Both the position numbers and the translations under genes were made by a program. A DNA stretch of 64,000 bases from Lagopus muta. Lineage: Eukaryota > Chordata > Aves > Galliformes > Phasianidae. The stretch covers positions 62,001-126,000 of the forward strand of contig NC_064467.1 of assembly GCF_023343835.1 (NCBI RefSeq). Direction: 5' to 3'. The notes beneath the pieces were generated by a model. The model was not told where the DNA came from, did not search any database, and saw only the letters and a list, made by a program, of their open reading frames with translations. This document shows positions 1-49,460 of this stretch, in pieces (position 1 is the first letter of the stretch; each line of letters begins with the position of its first letter).

Positions 1-12919
<12,919 letters not shown>

Positions 12920-12920
<1 letters not shown>

Positions 12921-15665
12921 GGCATTTATGGGGTTTTTGGGGCATTTCTGGGGTTTTTGGGGTCTCTGATGGGGTTTTAGGGGTGGAAATGTTGGGTTTT
13001 CAGGGTGGAAAAGTCACACATTGGGGCATTTATGGGGGTTTTTGGGGTCTCTGATGGGGTTTTGGGGGCATTTATGGGTTTTTGGGGTGGAAAAGTTGGG
13101 TTTTGGGGGCAATAATGGGGTTTTTGGGGCATTTATGGGGTTTTTGGGGGCAATAATGGGGATTTTAGGGGGCACTTGTGGGGTTTTTGGGGGGATTTCT
13201 GGGGTTTTTGGGGTCTCTCATGGGGTTTTTGGGGTGGAAAAGTCACATTTTGGGGCATTTATGGGGTTCTTGGGGTCTCTGATGGGGTTTGTGGGGCATT
13301 TATGGGGTTTTTGGGGTGGAAAAGTCACATTTTGGGGCATTTATGGTGGTTTTGGGGGCATTTCTGGGGATTTTAGGGCCATTTCTGGGGTTTTTGGGGT
13401 GGAAAAGTCACATTTTGGGGCATTTCTGGGGTTTTGGGGGGCATTTATAGGGATTTTAGGGGCATTTCTGGGGTTTTTGGGGTGCAAATGTTGGGTTTTT
13501 GGGGTGGAAAGGTCACATTTTGGGGCATTTATGGGGTTTTTGGGCTGGAAAAGTGGGGTTTGGGGGGCATTTATGGGGTTTTAGGGGGCATTTATGGGGT
13601 TTTAGGGGGCATTTATGGGTTTTTTGGGGTCTCTCATGGGGTTTTTGGGGTGGAAAAGTCACATTTTGGGGCATTTATGGGGTTTTTGGGGTAGAAAAGT
13701 TGGGTTTTGGGGGCAATAATGGGGTTTTGGGGGGGCATTTATGGGGTTTTTGGGGTGGAAAAGTCAAATTTCGGGTTGTTTATGGGGTTTTTGGGGTCTC
13801 TGATGGGGTTTTTGGGGTGGAAAAGCCACATTTTGGGGCATTTATGGGGTTTCTGAGGCATTTATGGGGATTTTAGGGGCACTTCTGGGATTTTTGGGGT
13901 GGAAAAGTTGGGTTTTGGGGGCAATAATTGGGTTTTTAGGGGCATTTATGGGGTTTTTGGGGTGGAAAAGTCAAATTTCGGGTCGTTTCTGGGGTTTTTG
14001 GGGTCTCTCATGGGGTTTTTGGGGTGGAAAAGTCACATTTTGGGGCATTTCTGGGGTTTTTGGGGTGGAAATGTTGGGTTTTGGGGGCATTTGTGGGGTT
14101 TTTAGGGTCGTTTATGGGGTTTTTGGGGGCATTTATGGGGTTTTTGGGGTGGAAAAGTTGGGTTTTTGGGGTGGAAAAGTCAAATTTCGGGTCGTTTATG
14201 GGGTTTTTGGGGTCTCTGATGGGGTTTTTGGGGTGGAAAAGTCACATTTTGGGGCATTTATGGGGTTTCTGGGGCATTTATGGGGATTTTGGGGCATTTG
14301 TGGGGTTTTTTGGGGCAATAATGGGGTTTTAGGGGGCATTTATGGGGTTCTTGGGGTCTCTGATGGGGTTTTGGGGGCACTTATGGGGCTTTGGGGGTAG
14401 AAATGTTGGGTTTATGGGGTGGAAAAGTCACATTTTGGGGCATTTATGGGGTTTTTTGGGGCATTTCTGGGGTTTTTGGGGGCATTTCTGGGGTTTTGGG
14501 GGTGGAAATGTTGGGTTTATGGGGTGGAAAAGCCACATTTTGGGGCATTTATGGGGTTCTTGGGATGGAAAAGTGGGGTTTGGGGGGCACTTATGGGGGT
14601 TTTGGGGGTCTCTCATGGGGTTTTTGGGGTGAAAAAGTCACATTTTGGGGCATTTATGGGGGTTTTTGGGGCATTTGTGGGGTTTTTGGGGTGGAAAAGT
14701 TGGGTTTTGGGGGCAATAATGGGGTTTTTGGGGGCATTTATGGGGTTTTCGGGGTGCAAATGTTGGGTTTTTGGGGTGGAAAGGTCACATTTTGGGGCAT
14801 TTATGGGGTTTTAGGGGGCAATAATGGGGTTTTTGGGGTCTCTGATGGGCATTTGGGGCATTTATGGGGTTTTTGGGGGCATTTCTGGGGTTTTTGGGGT
14901 GGAAAAGTTGGGTTTTGGGAGCATTTATGGGGTTTTTGGGGTCTCTGATGGGGTTTTGGGGGCATTTATGGGGTTTTGGGGGGCATTTCTGGGGTTTTGG
15001 GGGCATTTATGGGGTTTTTGGGCTGGAAAAGTGGGGTTTGGGGGGCATTTGTGGGGTTTTGGGGGCACTTATGGGGTTTTAGGGGGCATTTATGGGGTTT
15101 TTGGGGTCTCTCATGGGGTTTTTGGGGTGGAAAAGTCACATTTTGGGGCATTTATGGGGTTTTTGGGGTAGAAAAGTTGGGTTTTGGGGGCAATAATGGG
15201 GTTTTAGGGGTAGAAAAGTTGGGTTTTGGGGGCAATAATGGGGTTTTGGGGGGCATTTATGGGGTTTTTGGGGTGGAAAAGTCAAATTTCGGGTTGTTTA
15301 TGGGGTTTTTGGGGTCTCTGATGGGGTTTTTGGGGTGGAAAAGCCACATTTTGGGGCATTTATGGGGTTTCTGAGGCATTTATGGGGATTTTAGGGGCAC
15401 TTCTGGGATTTTTGGGGTGGAAAAGTTGGGTTTTGGGGGCAATAATTGGGTTTTTAGGGGCATTTATGGGGTTTTTGGGGTGGAAAAGTCACATTTTGGG
15501 GCATTTCTGGGGTTTTTGGGGTGGAAAAGTTGGGTTTTGGGGGCATTTGTGGGGTTTTTAGGGTTGTTTATGGGGTTTTTGGGGCCATTTCTGGGGTTTT
15601 TGGGGTGGAAAAGTTGGGTTTTTGGGGTGGAAAAGCCAAATTTCGGGTCGTTTATGGGGTTTTTA
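12920..15665. repeat. GGGGCATTTATGGGGTTTTTGGGGTGG tandem repeat
   Basis: Mixed units are built from GGGGCATTTATGGGGTTTTT, GGGGTGGAAAAGTCACATTT and GGGGTCTCTGATGGGG. A long block near 13640-13980 recurs near 15120-15480, about 1.48 kb away, with the same rare variants (TCAAATTTCGGGTTGTTTAT, GGTTTCTGAGGCATTTATGG). The plus strand is G-rich. Confidence 0.93.
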
Positions 15666-15672
15666 TGGCTCA

Positions 15673-16559
<887 letters not shown>

Positions 16560-16560
<1 letters not shown>

Positions 16561-18360
16561 CCCCCAAAAACCCACAGTGACCCCAAATACCCCAAAAAAC
16601 CCCAAAAAAGCCCCAAATGGCCCCAAAAATCCCCCAAAATCCCCCCCAAAAGACCCCAAAATCCTCTCCAAAACCTCCATATTCGCCCCCTGAAAACCCC
16701 CCAAATTCCCCCAAATAACCCCAAAATTCCCCCTCAAAACCCCCAAATTTCCCCCTAAAAGACCCCAAAATGACCCCAAAAACCCACAGTGACCCCAAAA
16801 CCCCCCAAAAAACCCCAAAAAAGACCCAAAAATCCCCTAAAATTCCCCCAAAATCCCCCCCAAAAGACCCCAAAATCCTCCCCAAATCATCCAAATTCGC
16901 CCCCTGAAAACCCCCCAAATAACCCCAAATAACCCCAAATTTCCCCTCAAAACCCCCCCAAAATCCCCCCAAAATGATCCTAAAATGACCCCAAAAACCC
17001 ACAGTGACCCCAAATCCCCCAAAAAACCCCAAAAAAGACCCAAAAATCCCCTAAAATTCCCCCAAAATCCCCCCCAAAAGACCCCAAAATCCTCCCCAAA
17101 TCCTCCAAATTCACCCCCTGAAAACCCCCCAAATTCCCCCAAATAACCCCAAAATTTCCCCTCAAAACCCCCAAATTTCCCCCTAAAAGACCCCAAATTC
17201 TCCCCCAAAAACCCACAGTGACCCCAAATACCCCAAAAATCCCAAAAAAACCCCAAAAATCCCAAAAAATCCCCCAAAATCCCCCCCAAAAGACCCCAAA
17301 ATCCTCCCCAAATCCTCCAAATTCGCCCCCTGAAAACCCCATAAATTCCCCCAAATAACCCCAAAATTTCCCCTCAAAACCCCCCAAAATCCCCCCAAAA
17401 GGTCCCCAAAAACCCACAGTGACCCCAAATCCCCCCAAAAACCCCAAAAAAGCCCCAAATGGCCCCAAAAATCCCCCAAAATCCCCCCCAAAAGACCCCA
17501 AAATCCTCCCCAAATCATCCAAATTCGCCCCCTGAAAAGCCCCCAAATTCCCCCAAATAACCCCAAAATCCCCCCTCAAAACCCCCCAAAATGATCCTAA
17601 AAGACCCCAAAATGACCCCAAAGACCCACAGTGACCCCAAATCCCCCCCAAAACCCCAAAAAAGCCCCAAATGGCCCCAAAAATCCCCCAAAATCCCCCC
17701 CAAAAGACCCCAAAATCCTCCCCAAATCCTCCAAGTTCGCACCCTGAAAACCCCCCAAATTCCCCCAAATAACCCCAAAATTTCCCCTCAAAACCCCCAA
17801 ATTTCCCCCTAAAAGACCCCAAATTCTCCCCCAAAAACCCACAGTGACCCCAAAGACCCCAAAAATCCCAAAATGACCCCAAAATCCCCCCGAAATCCCC
17901 TAAAATCCCCCCCAAAAGACCCCAAAATCCTCCCCAAATCCTCCAAATTCGCCCCCTGAAAACCCCCCAAATTCCCCCAAATAACCCCAAAATCCCCCCT
18001 CAAAACCCCCCAAAATGATCCTAAAATGACCCCAAAGACCCACAGTGACCCCAAATTCCCCCAAAAACCCCAAAAAAGCCCGAAATGGCCCCAAAATTCC
18101 CCCAAAATCCCCCCAAAAAGACCCCAAAATCCTCCCCAAATCCTTCAAATTCGCCCCCTGAAAACCCCCCAAATTCCCCCAAATGACCCCAAAATTTCCC
18201 CTCAAAACTTCCAAATTTCCCCCTAAAAGACCCCAAAATGACCCCAAAAACCCACAGTGACCCCAAATACCCCAAAAATCCCAAAAAAGACCCAAAAATC
18301 CCCTAAAATTCCCCCTTAAAAGACCCCAAAACCTCCAAATCCACACCATGAACAACCCCC
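16560..18360. repeat. Roughly 212-bp higher-order tandem repeat
   Basis: The marker CCCACAGTGACCCCAAA recurs about every 200-217 bp, from about 16572 to 18250. Each unit also has AATCCTCCCCAAATCCTCCA and TTCGCCCCCTGAAAACCCCC. There are eight to nine copies, with small length differences in the CCCCAAAA runs. No similarity to the neighbouring exon edges was seen. Confidence 0.92.
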
Positions 18361-18394
18361 AAAAAGCCCCAAATGGCCCCAAAATTTCCCCTCA

Positions 18395-21290
<2,896 letters not shown>

Positions 21291-21299
21291 ATTGCCCAA

Positions 21300-22785
<1,486 letters not shown>

Positions 22786-23007
22786 TTAATTAATTAGGCC
22801 TTCGTTAATTGGGCAGGCCTGTGTTCATTAACCAGGCCTTCATTAAGGAGGATGGTAATTAAAGGAAAAGGGGGGTAATTAATGAGCAATCAGCCCCCAA
22901 AGCACGGCCGAATCCATTCAAAACCATCACCTCCAAAATGAGGATTGGAAGCCTAATTAATGAGATGCTAATTAATTAATGAGCCGTCAATATGGGGTTA
23001 ATTAACA

Positions 23008-23044
23008 TCCAGCTTGTCACTGTGCACTGATGTGAAGCAAAACC
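23008..23044 (-). pseudogene. SUPT16H: Diverged decoy copy of the same exon edge (second type)
   Basis: This is a 37-base segment, exactly as long as the first type. On the minus strand it reads GFCFTSVHSDKLDVN followed by TAA when joined to the previous exon, against [15 protein letters not shown] at the true exon. An AATCAG acceptor is kept here and at 24913-24949, whereas the other second-type copies have CGGGG at that point. Typical second-type copies read GFHFRSLHSDKLDVN. They are an older duplicate within the same repeat unit. Confidence 0.85.
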
Positions 23045-23088
23045 CTGATTAATTAATTAATGGGGCGTTAATGAGGGATTAATTCATG

Positions 23089-23125
23089 TCCACCTTGTCG
23101 CCAGGCACCGACGTGAAATGGAAGC
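23089..23125 (-). pseudogene. SUPT16H: Decoy copy of a SUPT16H exon edge (first type)
   Basis: This copy of the first 37 coding bases of the exon at 22663-22781 is preceded on the minus strand by an AATTAG acceptor. If spliced to the previous exon it would read GFHFTSVPGDKVDMN and then a TAA stop. Four further well-kept copies are at 23471-23507, 24232-24268, 24613-24649 and 25376-25412. In the copies with GTGCGGGGC, the protein would read [15 protein letters not shown] before the same stop. Confidence 0.9.
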
Positions 23126-26029
23126 CTAATTAATTAATCAGGCCTTTGTTAATTCATTAGCCCTTTCTTAATTGATCAGGCCTTCATTAATTGGTCAGGC
23201 CTGCGTTCATTAACCAGGCCTTCATTAAGGAGGATGGTAATTAAAAGGAAGGGGGGGTAATTAATGAGCAATCAGCCCCCAAAGCGCCACCAAATCCATT
23301 CAAAACCATCACCTCCAAAATGAAGATTGGAAGCCTAATTAACGAGATGCTAATTAATTAATGAGCAGTCAATGAGGGGTTAATTAACATCCAGCTTGTC
23401 ACTGTGCAATGACCTGAAGTGAAACCCCGATTAATTAATTAATGGGGCGTTAATGAGGGATTAATTCATGTCCACCTTGTCGCCCCGCACCGACGTGAAA
23501 TGGAAGCCTAATTAATTAATTAGCCCTTTGTAATTGATTAGCCCTTTCTTAATCGATCAGGCCTTCCTTAATTGGGCAGCCTGGCATTCATTAACCAGGC
23601 CTTCATTAAGGAGGATGGTAATTAAAGGAAGGGGGGGTAAATAATGAGTAATCAGCCCCCAAAGCGCCACCGAATCCATTCCAAAGCCTCCCATACAAAA
23701 TGAGGATTGGAAGCCTAATTAACGAGATGCTAATTAATTAATGAGCAGTCAATGAGGGGCTAATTAACATCCAGCTTGTCACTGTGCAGTGACCTGAAGT
23801 GAAACCCCAATTAATTAATTAATGGGGTGTTAATGAGGGATTAATTCATGTCCACCTTGTCGCCAGGCAGGGATGTTTAAACGAGACACCAACTAATTAA
23901 TTAGCCCTTCGTAATTCATTAGCCCTTTCTTAATTAATTAGGCCTTCATTAATTGGGCAGGCCTGTGTTCATTAACCGGGCCTTCATTAAGGAGGATGGT
24001 AATTAAAGGAAGGGGGGGTAATTAATGAGCAATCAGCCCTCAAAGCGCCACCGAATCCATTCGAAACCATCACCTCCAAAATGAGGATTGGAAGCCTAAT
24101 GAATGAGATGCTAATTAATTAATGAGCCGTCAATGAGGGGTTAATTAACATCCAGCTTGTCACTGTGCAATGACCTGAAGTGAAACCCCGATTAATTAAT
24201 TAATGGGGCGTTAATGAGGGATTAATTCACGTCCACCTTGTCACCCCGCACCGACGTGAAATGGAAGCCTAATTAATTAATTAGGCCTTTGTTAATTGAT
24301 TAGCCCTTTCTTAATTAATTAGGCCTTCGTTAATTGGTCAGGCCTGCGTTCATTAACCAGGCCTTCATTAAGGAGGACGGTAATTAAAGGAAGGGGGGGT
24401 AATTAATGAGCAATCAGCCCCCAAAGCGCCACCAAATCCCTTCGAAACCATCACCTCCAAAACGAGGATTGGAAGCCTAATTAACGAGATGCTAATTAAT
24501 TAATGAGCCGTCAATGAGGGGTTAATTAACATCCAGCTTGTCACTGTGCAGTGACCTGAAGTGAAGCCCCGATTAATTAATTAATGGGGCGTTAATGAGG
24601 GATTAATTCATGTCCACCTTGTCGCCAGGCACCGACGTGAAATGGAAGCCTAATTAATTAATTAGGCCTTCGTTAATTGATTAACCCTTTCTTAATTAAT
24701 TAGGCCTTCATTAATTGGTCAGGACTGCATTCGTACACCGGGCCTTCATTAAGGAGGATGGTAATTAAAGGAAGGGGGGGTAATTAATGAGCAATCAGCC
24801 CCCAAAGCGTCACCAAATCCATTCAAAACCATCACCTCCAAAATGAGGATTGGAAGCCTAATTAACAAGATGCTAATTAATTAATGAGCAGTCAATGAGG
24901 GGCTAATTAACATCCAGCTTGTCACTGTGCAGTGACCTGAAGTGAAACCCTGATTAATTAATTAATGGAGCGTTAATGAGGGATTAATTCATGTCCACCT
25001 TGTCGCCCCGCACTGACGTGAAACGGGATACCAACTAATTAATTAGGCCTTTCTTAATTGATGAGCCCTTTCTTAATTAATTAGGCCTTCGTTAATTGGT
25101 CAGCCCTGCGTTCATTAACCAGGCCTTCATTAAGGAGGATGGCAATTAAAGGAAAGGGGGGGTAATTAATGAGCAATCAGCCCCCAAAGCGCGGCTGAAT
25201 CCATTCCAAAGCCTCCCCTCCAAAATGAGAACTGGAAGCCTAATTAACGAGATGCTAATTAATTAATGAGCCGTCAATATGGGGTTAATTAACATCCAGC
25301 TTGTCACTGTGCAATGACCTGAAGTGAAACCCCGATTAATTAATTAATGGGGCGTTAATGAGGGATTACTTCATGTCCACCTTGTCGCCCCGCACCGACG
25401 TGAAATGGAAGCCTAATTAATTAATTAGGCCTTCGTTAATTCATTAGCCCTTTCTTAATTAATTAGGCCTTCATTAATTGGTCAGGCCTGCGTTCATTAA
25501 CCAGGCCTTCATTAAGGAGGACGGTAATTAAAGGAAGGGGGGGTAATTAATGAGCAATCAGCCCCCAAAGCGCCACCGAATCCCTTCGAAACCATCACCT
25601 CCAAAACGAGGATTGGAAGCCTAATTAACGAGATGCTAATTAATTAATGAGCCGTCAATATGGGGTTAATTAACATCCAGCTTGTCACTGTGCAGTGACC
25701 TGAAGTGAAACCCCGATTAATTAATTAATGGGGCGTTAATGAGGGATTAATTCATGACCACCTTGTCGCCAGGCAGAGATGTTTAAACGGGACACCAACT
25801 AATTAATTAGGCCTTTCTTAATTCATTAGCCCTTTCTTAATTAATTAGGCCTTTGTTAATTGATCAGCCCTGCGTTCATTAACCGGGCCTTCATTAAGGA
25901 GGACGGTAATTAAAGGAAGGGGGGGTAATTAATGAGCAATCAGCCCCCAAAGTGCGGCTGAATCCATTCCAAAGCCTCCCCTCCAAAATGAGGACTGGAA
26001 GCCTAATTAACGAGCCACTAATTGCTGAC

Positions 26030-32216
<6,187 letters not shown>

Positions 32217-34695
32217 CTAAAAACCCCAAAAACACCCCAAAAATCCCGTTAAAAAGCTCCAAAAATCCCATTAAAAATCCCCCAAAAAATCCCCCCAAAA
32301 ATCCCATTAAAAATCCCATTAAAAATCCCATTAAAAATCCCCCCAAAAAATCCCATTAAAAAGGCTCAAAAAATACCCCCCAAATTCCCCCCAAATCTCC
32401 CCAAAAATCCCATTAAAAAACCCATTAAAAATCCCCCAAAAAATCCCATTAAAAAGAATCCAAAAATCCCAAAAAATTCCCCCCAAAAATCCCGTTAAAA
32501 AATCCCCAAAAAATCCCCCCAAAAATCCCATTAAAAAGGCTCAAAAAATCCATTAAAAAAATCCATTAAAAATCCATTAAAAATCCCTCAAAAATCCCCC
32601 AACAAATCCCATTAAAAAAGCCCCAAAAATCCCCCCAACATCCCATTAAAAAAGCTCCAAAAATCCCAAGAAATACCATTAAAAATCCCGAAAAATCCCC
32701 CCAAAAAATCCCATTAAAAATCCCATTAAAAATCCCCCCAAAAATCCCATTAAAAATCCCCCCAAAAAATCCCATTAAAAATCCCCCAAAAAATCCCATT
32801 AAAAAGGCTTAAAAAATCCCATTAAAAATCCCAAAAAAGCCCCCAAAAATCCCATTAAAAAGCCTCAAAAAATCCCCCCAAAAAATCCCATTAAAAGTCC
32901 CATTAAAAATCCCATTAAAAATCCCCAAAAAAATCCCATTAAAAAGGCTCAAAAAATACCCCAAAATTCCCCCCCAAAATCCCATTAAAAAGGCTCAAAA
33001 AATCCCACTAAAAATCCCATTAAAAATCCCATTAAAAAATCCCCCAAAAAATCCCATTAAAAAGGCTCAAAAAATACCCCCAAAATTCCCCCCAAAAATC
33101 CCATTAAAAATCCCGAAAAATCCCCCAAAAAATCCCATTAAAAATCCCAAAAAATCCCCCAAAAATCCCATTAAAAATCCCATTAAAAAGGCTCAAAAAA
33201 TACCCCAAAAATTCCCCCAAAAATCCCATTAAAAAGAATCCAAAAATCCCCCAAAAATCCCATTAAAAACCCCGAAAAATCCCCCCAAAAATCCCCCAAA
33301 AATCCCATTAAAAATCCCAAAAAATCCCCCAAAAATCCCATTAAAAAGAATCTAAAAATACCCCAAAAATTCCCCCAAAAATCCCATTAAAAAGAATCCA
33401 AAAATCCCCCAAAAATCCCCCAAAATCCCATTAAAAAGGCTCAAAAAATACCCCAAAAAATCCCTCAAAAAATCCCATTAAAAATCCCCAAAAAATCCCC
33501 AAAAAAATCCCATTAAAAAGAATCCAAAAATATCCCAAAAATCCCATTAAAAATCCCGAAAAATCCCCCCAAAAAATCCCATTAAAAATCACCCCCAAAA
33601 ATCCCATTAAAAAGGCTCAAAAAATCCCAAAAAATTCCAGCCGAAAATCCCGTTAAAAAGCTCCAAAAATCCCATTAAAAATCCCCCAAAAATCCCATTA
33701 AAAATCCCATTAAAAATCCCATTAAAAAGGCTCCAAAAATCCCCCCCAAAACCCCCCAAAAAATCCCATTAAAAAGGCACAAAAAATCCCATTAAAAATC
33801 CCATTAAAAATCCCATTAAAAATCCCATTAAAAATCCCAAAAAATCCCATTAAAAATCCCATTAAAAATCCCATTAAAAATCCCCCAAAAAATCCCATTA
33901 AAAAGGCTCAAAAAATCCCCCCCCAAAAATCCCATTAAAAATCCCCAAAAAATCCCATTAAAAAGGCTCAAAAAATACCCCCAAAAACACCCCAAAAATC
34001 CCGTTAAAAAGCTCCAAAAATCCCATTAAAAATCCCATTAAAAATCCCAAAAAAAGCCCCCCAAAAATCCCATTAAAAAGGCTCAAAAAATCCCCCAAAA
34101 ATCCCATTAAAAATCCCGAAAAACCCCCCAAAAAATCCCAAAAAAATCCCAAAAAATCCCCCAAAAAATCCCCAAAAAATCCCATTAAAAAGGCTCAAAA
34201 AATACCCCAAAAATTCCCCCAAAAATCCCATTAAAAAGAATCCAAAAATCCCCCAAAAATCCCATTAAAAATCCCGAAAAATCCCCCCAAAAATCCCCCA
34301 AAAATCCCATTAAAAATCCCAAAAAATCCCCCAAAAATCCCATTAAAAAGAATCTAAAAATACCCCAAAAATTCCCCCAAAAATCCCATTAAAAAGAATC
34401 CAAAAATCCCCCAAAAATCCCCAAAAATCCCATTAAAAAGGCTCAAAAAATACCCCAAAAAATCCCTCAAAAAATCCCATTAAAAATCCCCAAAAAATCC
34501 CCCAAAAAATCCCATTAAAAAGAATCCAAAAATCCCATTAAAAATCCCATTAAAAATCCCGAAAAATCCCCCAAAAAATCCCATTAAAAATCCCCCCAAA
34601 AATCCCATTAAAAAGGCTCAAAAAATCCCAAAAAATCCCCCCCCCCAAAAATCCCATTAAAAATCCCAAAAAAAGCCCCCAAAAAATCCCATTAA
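32217..34695. repeat. AATCCCATTAAAAATCCC tandem repeat
   Basis: Units of about 14-20 bp centre on AAAAATCCCATTAAAAATCC, with AAAAAGGCTCAAAAAATCCC and AAAAAGAATCCAAAAATCCC variants. The stretch near 33348 recurs near 34350 (offset about 1.0 kb) with the same rare GAATCTAAAAATA variant. The array starts at the acceptor of exon 32090-32216 and stops abruptly at about 34697. Confidence 0.94.
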
Positions 34696-34696
34696 A

Positions 34697-42539
<7,843 letters not shown>

Positions 42540-42540
<1 letters not shown>

Positions 42541-44335
42541 TCAGCCCAAAATCCCACAAAATGACCCCAAATTTGCCCCAAAATCCCCCAAATTTGCCCC
42601 CAAATGACCCCAAATCCCACAATTGACCCCAAATCCCTCAAAATTTGCCCCAAAATGCCCCAAATTTCCCCCCATATCCCCCAAATTTGCCCCCAAATGA
42701 CCCCAAATCCCAGAATTGACCCCAAATCCCTCAAAATTTGCCCCAAAATGACCCAATTTCCCCCCCAAATTTGCCCCCAAATAACCCCAAATCCCACAAT
42801 TGACCCAAAATCCGTCAAAGTTTGCCCCCAAATGCCCCAAATTTCCCCAAAATGCCCCAAATTTACCCTAAAATGACCCAAAATCCCACAATTGACCCCA
42901 AATCCCCCAAATTTGCCCCAAAATGACCCCAAATTTGCCCCCAAACCCCACAAAACCGACCCCAAACCCCCCAAACTCCCCCAAAATGCCCCAAAACCCC
43001 ACAAAATTTGCCCAAATCCCATAAAATGACCTCAAATCCCACAAAATTTACCCTAAAATCCCATAAAATGACCCCAAATCCCACAAAATTTACCCTAAAA
43101 TTTCACAAAATGTCCCCAAATCCCTCAAAATTCAGCTCAAAATCCACAAAATTCAGCCCAAAATCCACAAAATTCAGCCCAAAATACCCCAAAATCCCAC
43201 AAAATTTGCCCCCAAATGCCCCCAAATGACCGAAATTCCCCCAATTCCCCCAAATTTGCCCCCAAACCCCACAAAACCGACCCCAAACCCCCCAAACTCC
43301 CCCAAAATGCCCCAAAACCCCACAAAATTTGCCCAAATCCCATAAAATGACCCCAAATCCCACAAAATTTACCCTAAAATCCCATAAAATGACCTCAAAT
43401 CCCACAAAATGTACCCTAAAATCCCATAAAATGACCCCAAATCCCACAAAATTTACCCTAAAATTTCACAAAATGTCCCCAAAATCCCACAAAATTCACC
43501 CCAAAATGCCCCAAAATACCCCAAATTCCACCCAAAATCCCCCAGATTTGCCCCCAAATGCCCCAAATCCCAGAACTGACCCCAAATCCCTCAAAATTTG
43601 CCCCAAAATGACCCAAATTTTCCCCAAAATCCCCCAAATTTGCCCCAAAATGACCCCAAATCCCAGAATTGACCCCAAATCCCTCAAAATTCGCCCCCAA
43701 ATACCCCAAAATGACCCAAATTCCCCCCAAAATCCCCCAAATTTGCCCCCAAATGACCTCAAATCCCACAAAATTTACCCTAAAATCCCACAAAATGACC
43801 CCAAATCCCACAAAATTTGCCCCAAAATCCCACAAAATTTGCCCCCAAATGCCCCCAAATCCCCCAAATTCGCCCCCAAATGACCCCAAATCCCACAATT
43901 GACCCAAAATCCCTCAAAATTTGCCCCCAAATGCCCAAAAATGATCCAAATTCTCCCCAAAATCCCCCAGATTTGCCCCCAAATCCCACAAAATTTACCC
44001 TAAAATCCCATAAAATGACCCCAAATCCCACAAAATGACACAGAATCCCACAAAATTTGCCCCAAAATGCCCCCAAATCCCCCAGTTGACCCAAAATCCC
44101 ACAAAATTTGCCCCAAAATCCCCCAAAATCCCCCAAATTCCCCCGAAAATCCCCCAAATTTGCCCCAAAATCCCACAAAATTCACCCCAAAATGCCCACA
44201 AATGCCCCAAAATCCCCCAAATATGCCCCAAAATGACCCCAAATTTGCCCCCAAATCCCCACAAAAACGACCCCAAACCCCCCAAACTCCCCCAAAATGC
44301 CCCAAAATCCCCCAAATCCACCCCAAAAAACCCCC
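42540..44335. repeat. TTTGCCCCCAAATGACCCCAAATCCC tandem repeat
   Basis: This is a related but distinct family in the same intron. It has AATTTGCCCCCAAATGACCC and ATTGACCCCAAATCCCTCAA units, and blocks of CCCCACAAAACCGACCCCAA near 42945, 43268 and 44254. It ends at the consensus donor of exon 44343-44470. Confidence 0.9.
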
Positions 44336-44341
44336 AACTCA

Positions 44342-45590
<1,249 letters not shown>

Positions 45591-45599
45591 TAAGGTGCC

Positions 45600-47806
<2,207 letters not shown>

Positions 47807-47859
47807 TCACGCCAAAATCAACCCAAAAATGCAAAGAAAGGCAACAAAAGGCACCTATT

Positions 47860-48841
<982 letters not shown>

Positions 48842-49435
48842 TCAACCAAAAATGACCCAAAATCCCCCCAAAATGACCCAAAATCAAACAAACATGACCC
48901 AAAACTCATCCAAAATGACAGAAAATCAACCAAAAATGACAGAAAATCAACCAAAAATGACCCAAAATCAACCAAAAATGACCCAAAATCCCATAAAAAG
49001 GACCAAAAATCCCATAAAAAGGACCCAAAATCCTCCCAAAATGACCCAAAACCAACCAAAATCCACCAAAAATGACCCAAAATCAACCAAAAATGACCCA
49101 TAATCCCATAAAAAAGACCCAAAATCCCCCCGAAATCCACCAAAAATGACCCAAAACCAACCAAAAATGACCCAAAATCCCATAAAAGACCCAAAATTCC
49201 CTCAAAATGACCCAGTGAACCAAAAATGACCCAAAATCCACCCAAAATGACCCAAAATCCCCGCAAAAATGACCTTAAAACCCCCCAAAAATGACCTAAA
49301 ATCCCCTAAAAAGACCCCAAAAATGCCCCAAAATGACCCCAAAACCCACAGAAATGCCCCAAAACCCCCCAAAAATCCCAAAATCACCCCAAAAAGCCCC
49401 AAAATCACCGGATTTCAGCCCAAATTTCCCCCTAC

Positions 49436-49460
49436 CCGCGTGCGCTCCGTCAGCAGCGCC
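49436..49460 (-). pseudogene. SUPT16H: Decoy copy of the donor edge of exon 57543-57638
   Basis: These 25 bases match the last 25 coding bases of the exon (the ALLTERTR end) and are followed on the minus strand by the same GTAGGGGG donor and about 45 bases of the same intron start. The sequence before the match is ordinary repeat (GGGGTGTTGTGGC). It lies 8.1 kb downstream of the true donor. Confidence 0.92.

Noticed and set aside
23860-23891. Use of degraded units (GTTTAAAC) as functional exon copies
   Set aside because: The units near 23851-23891, 24994-25033 and 25757-25800 have lost part of the exon-like bases and the AG-GCTTCC border, so they are not counted as decoy acceptors.
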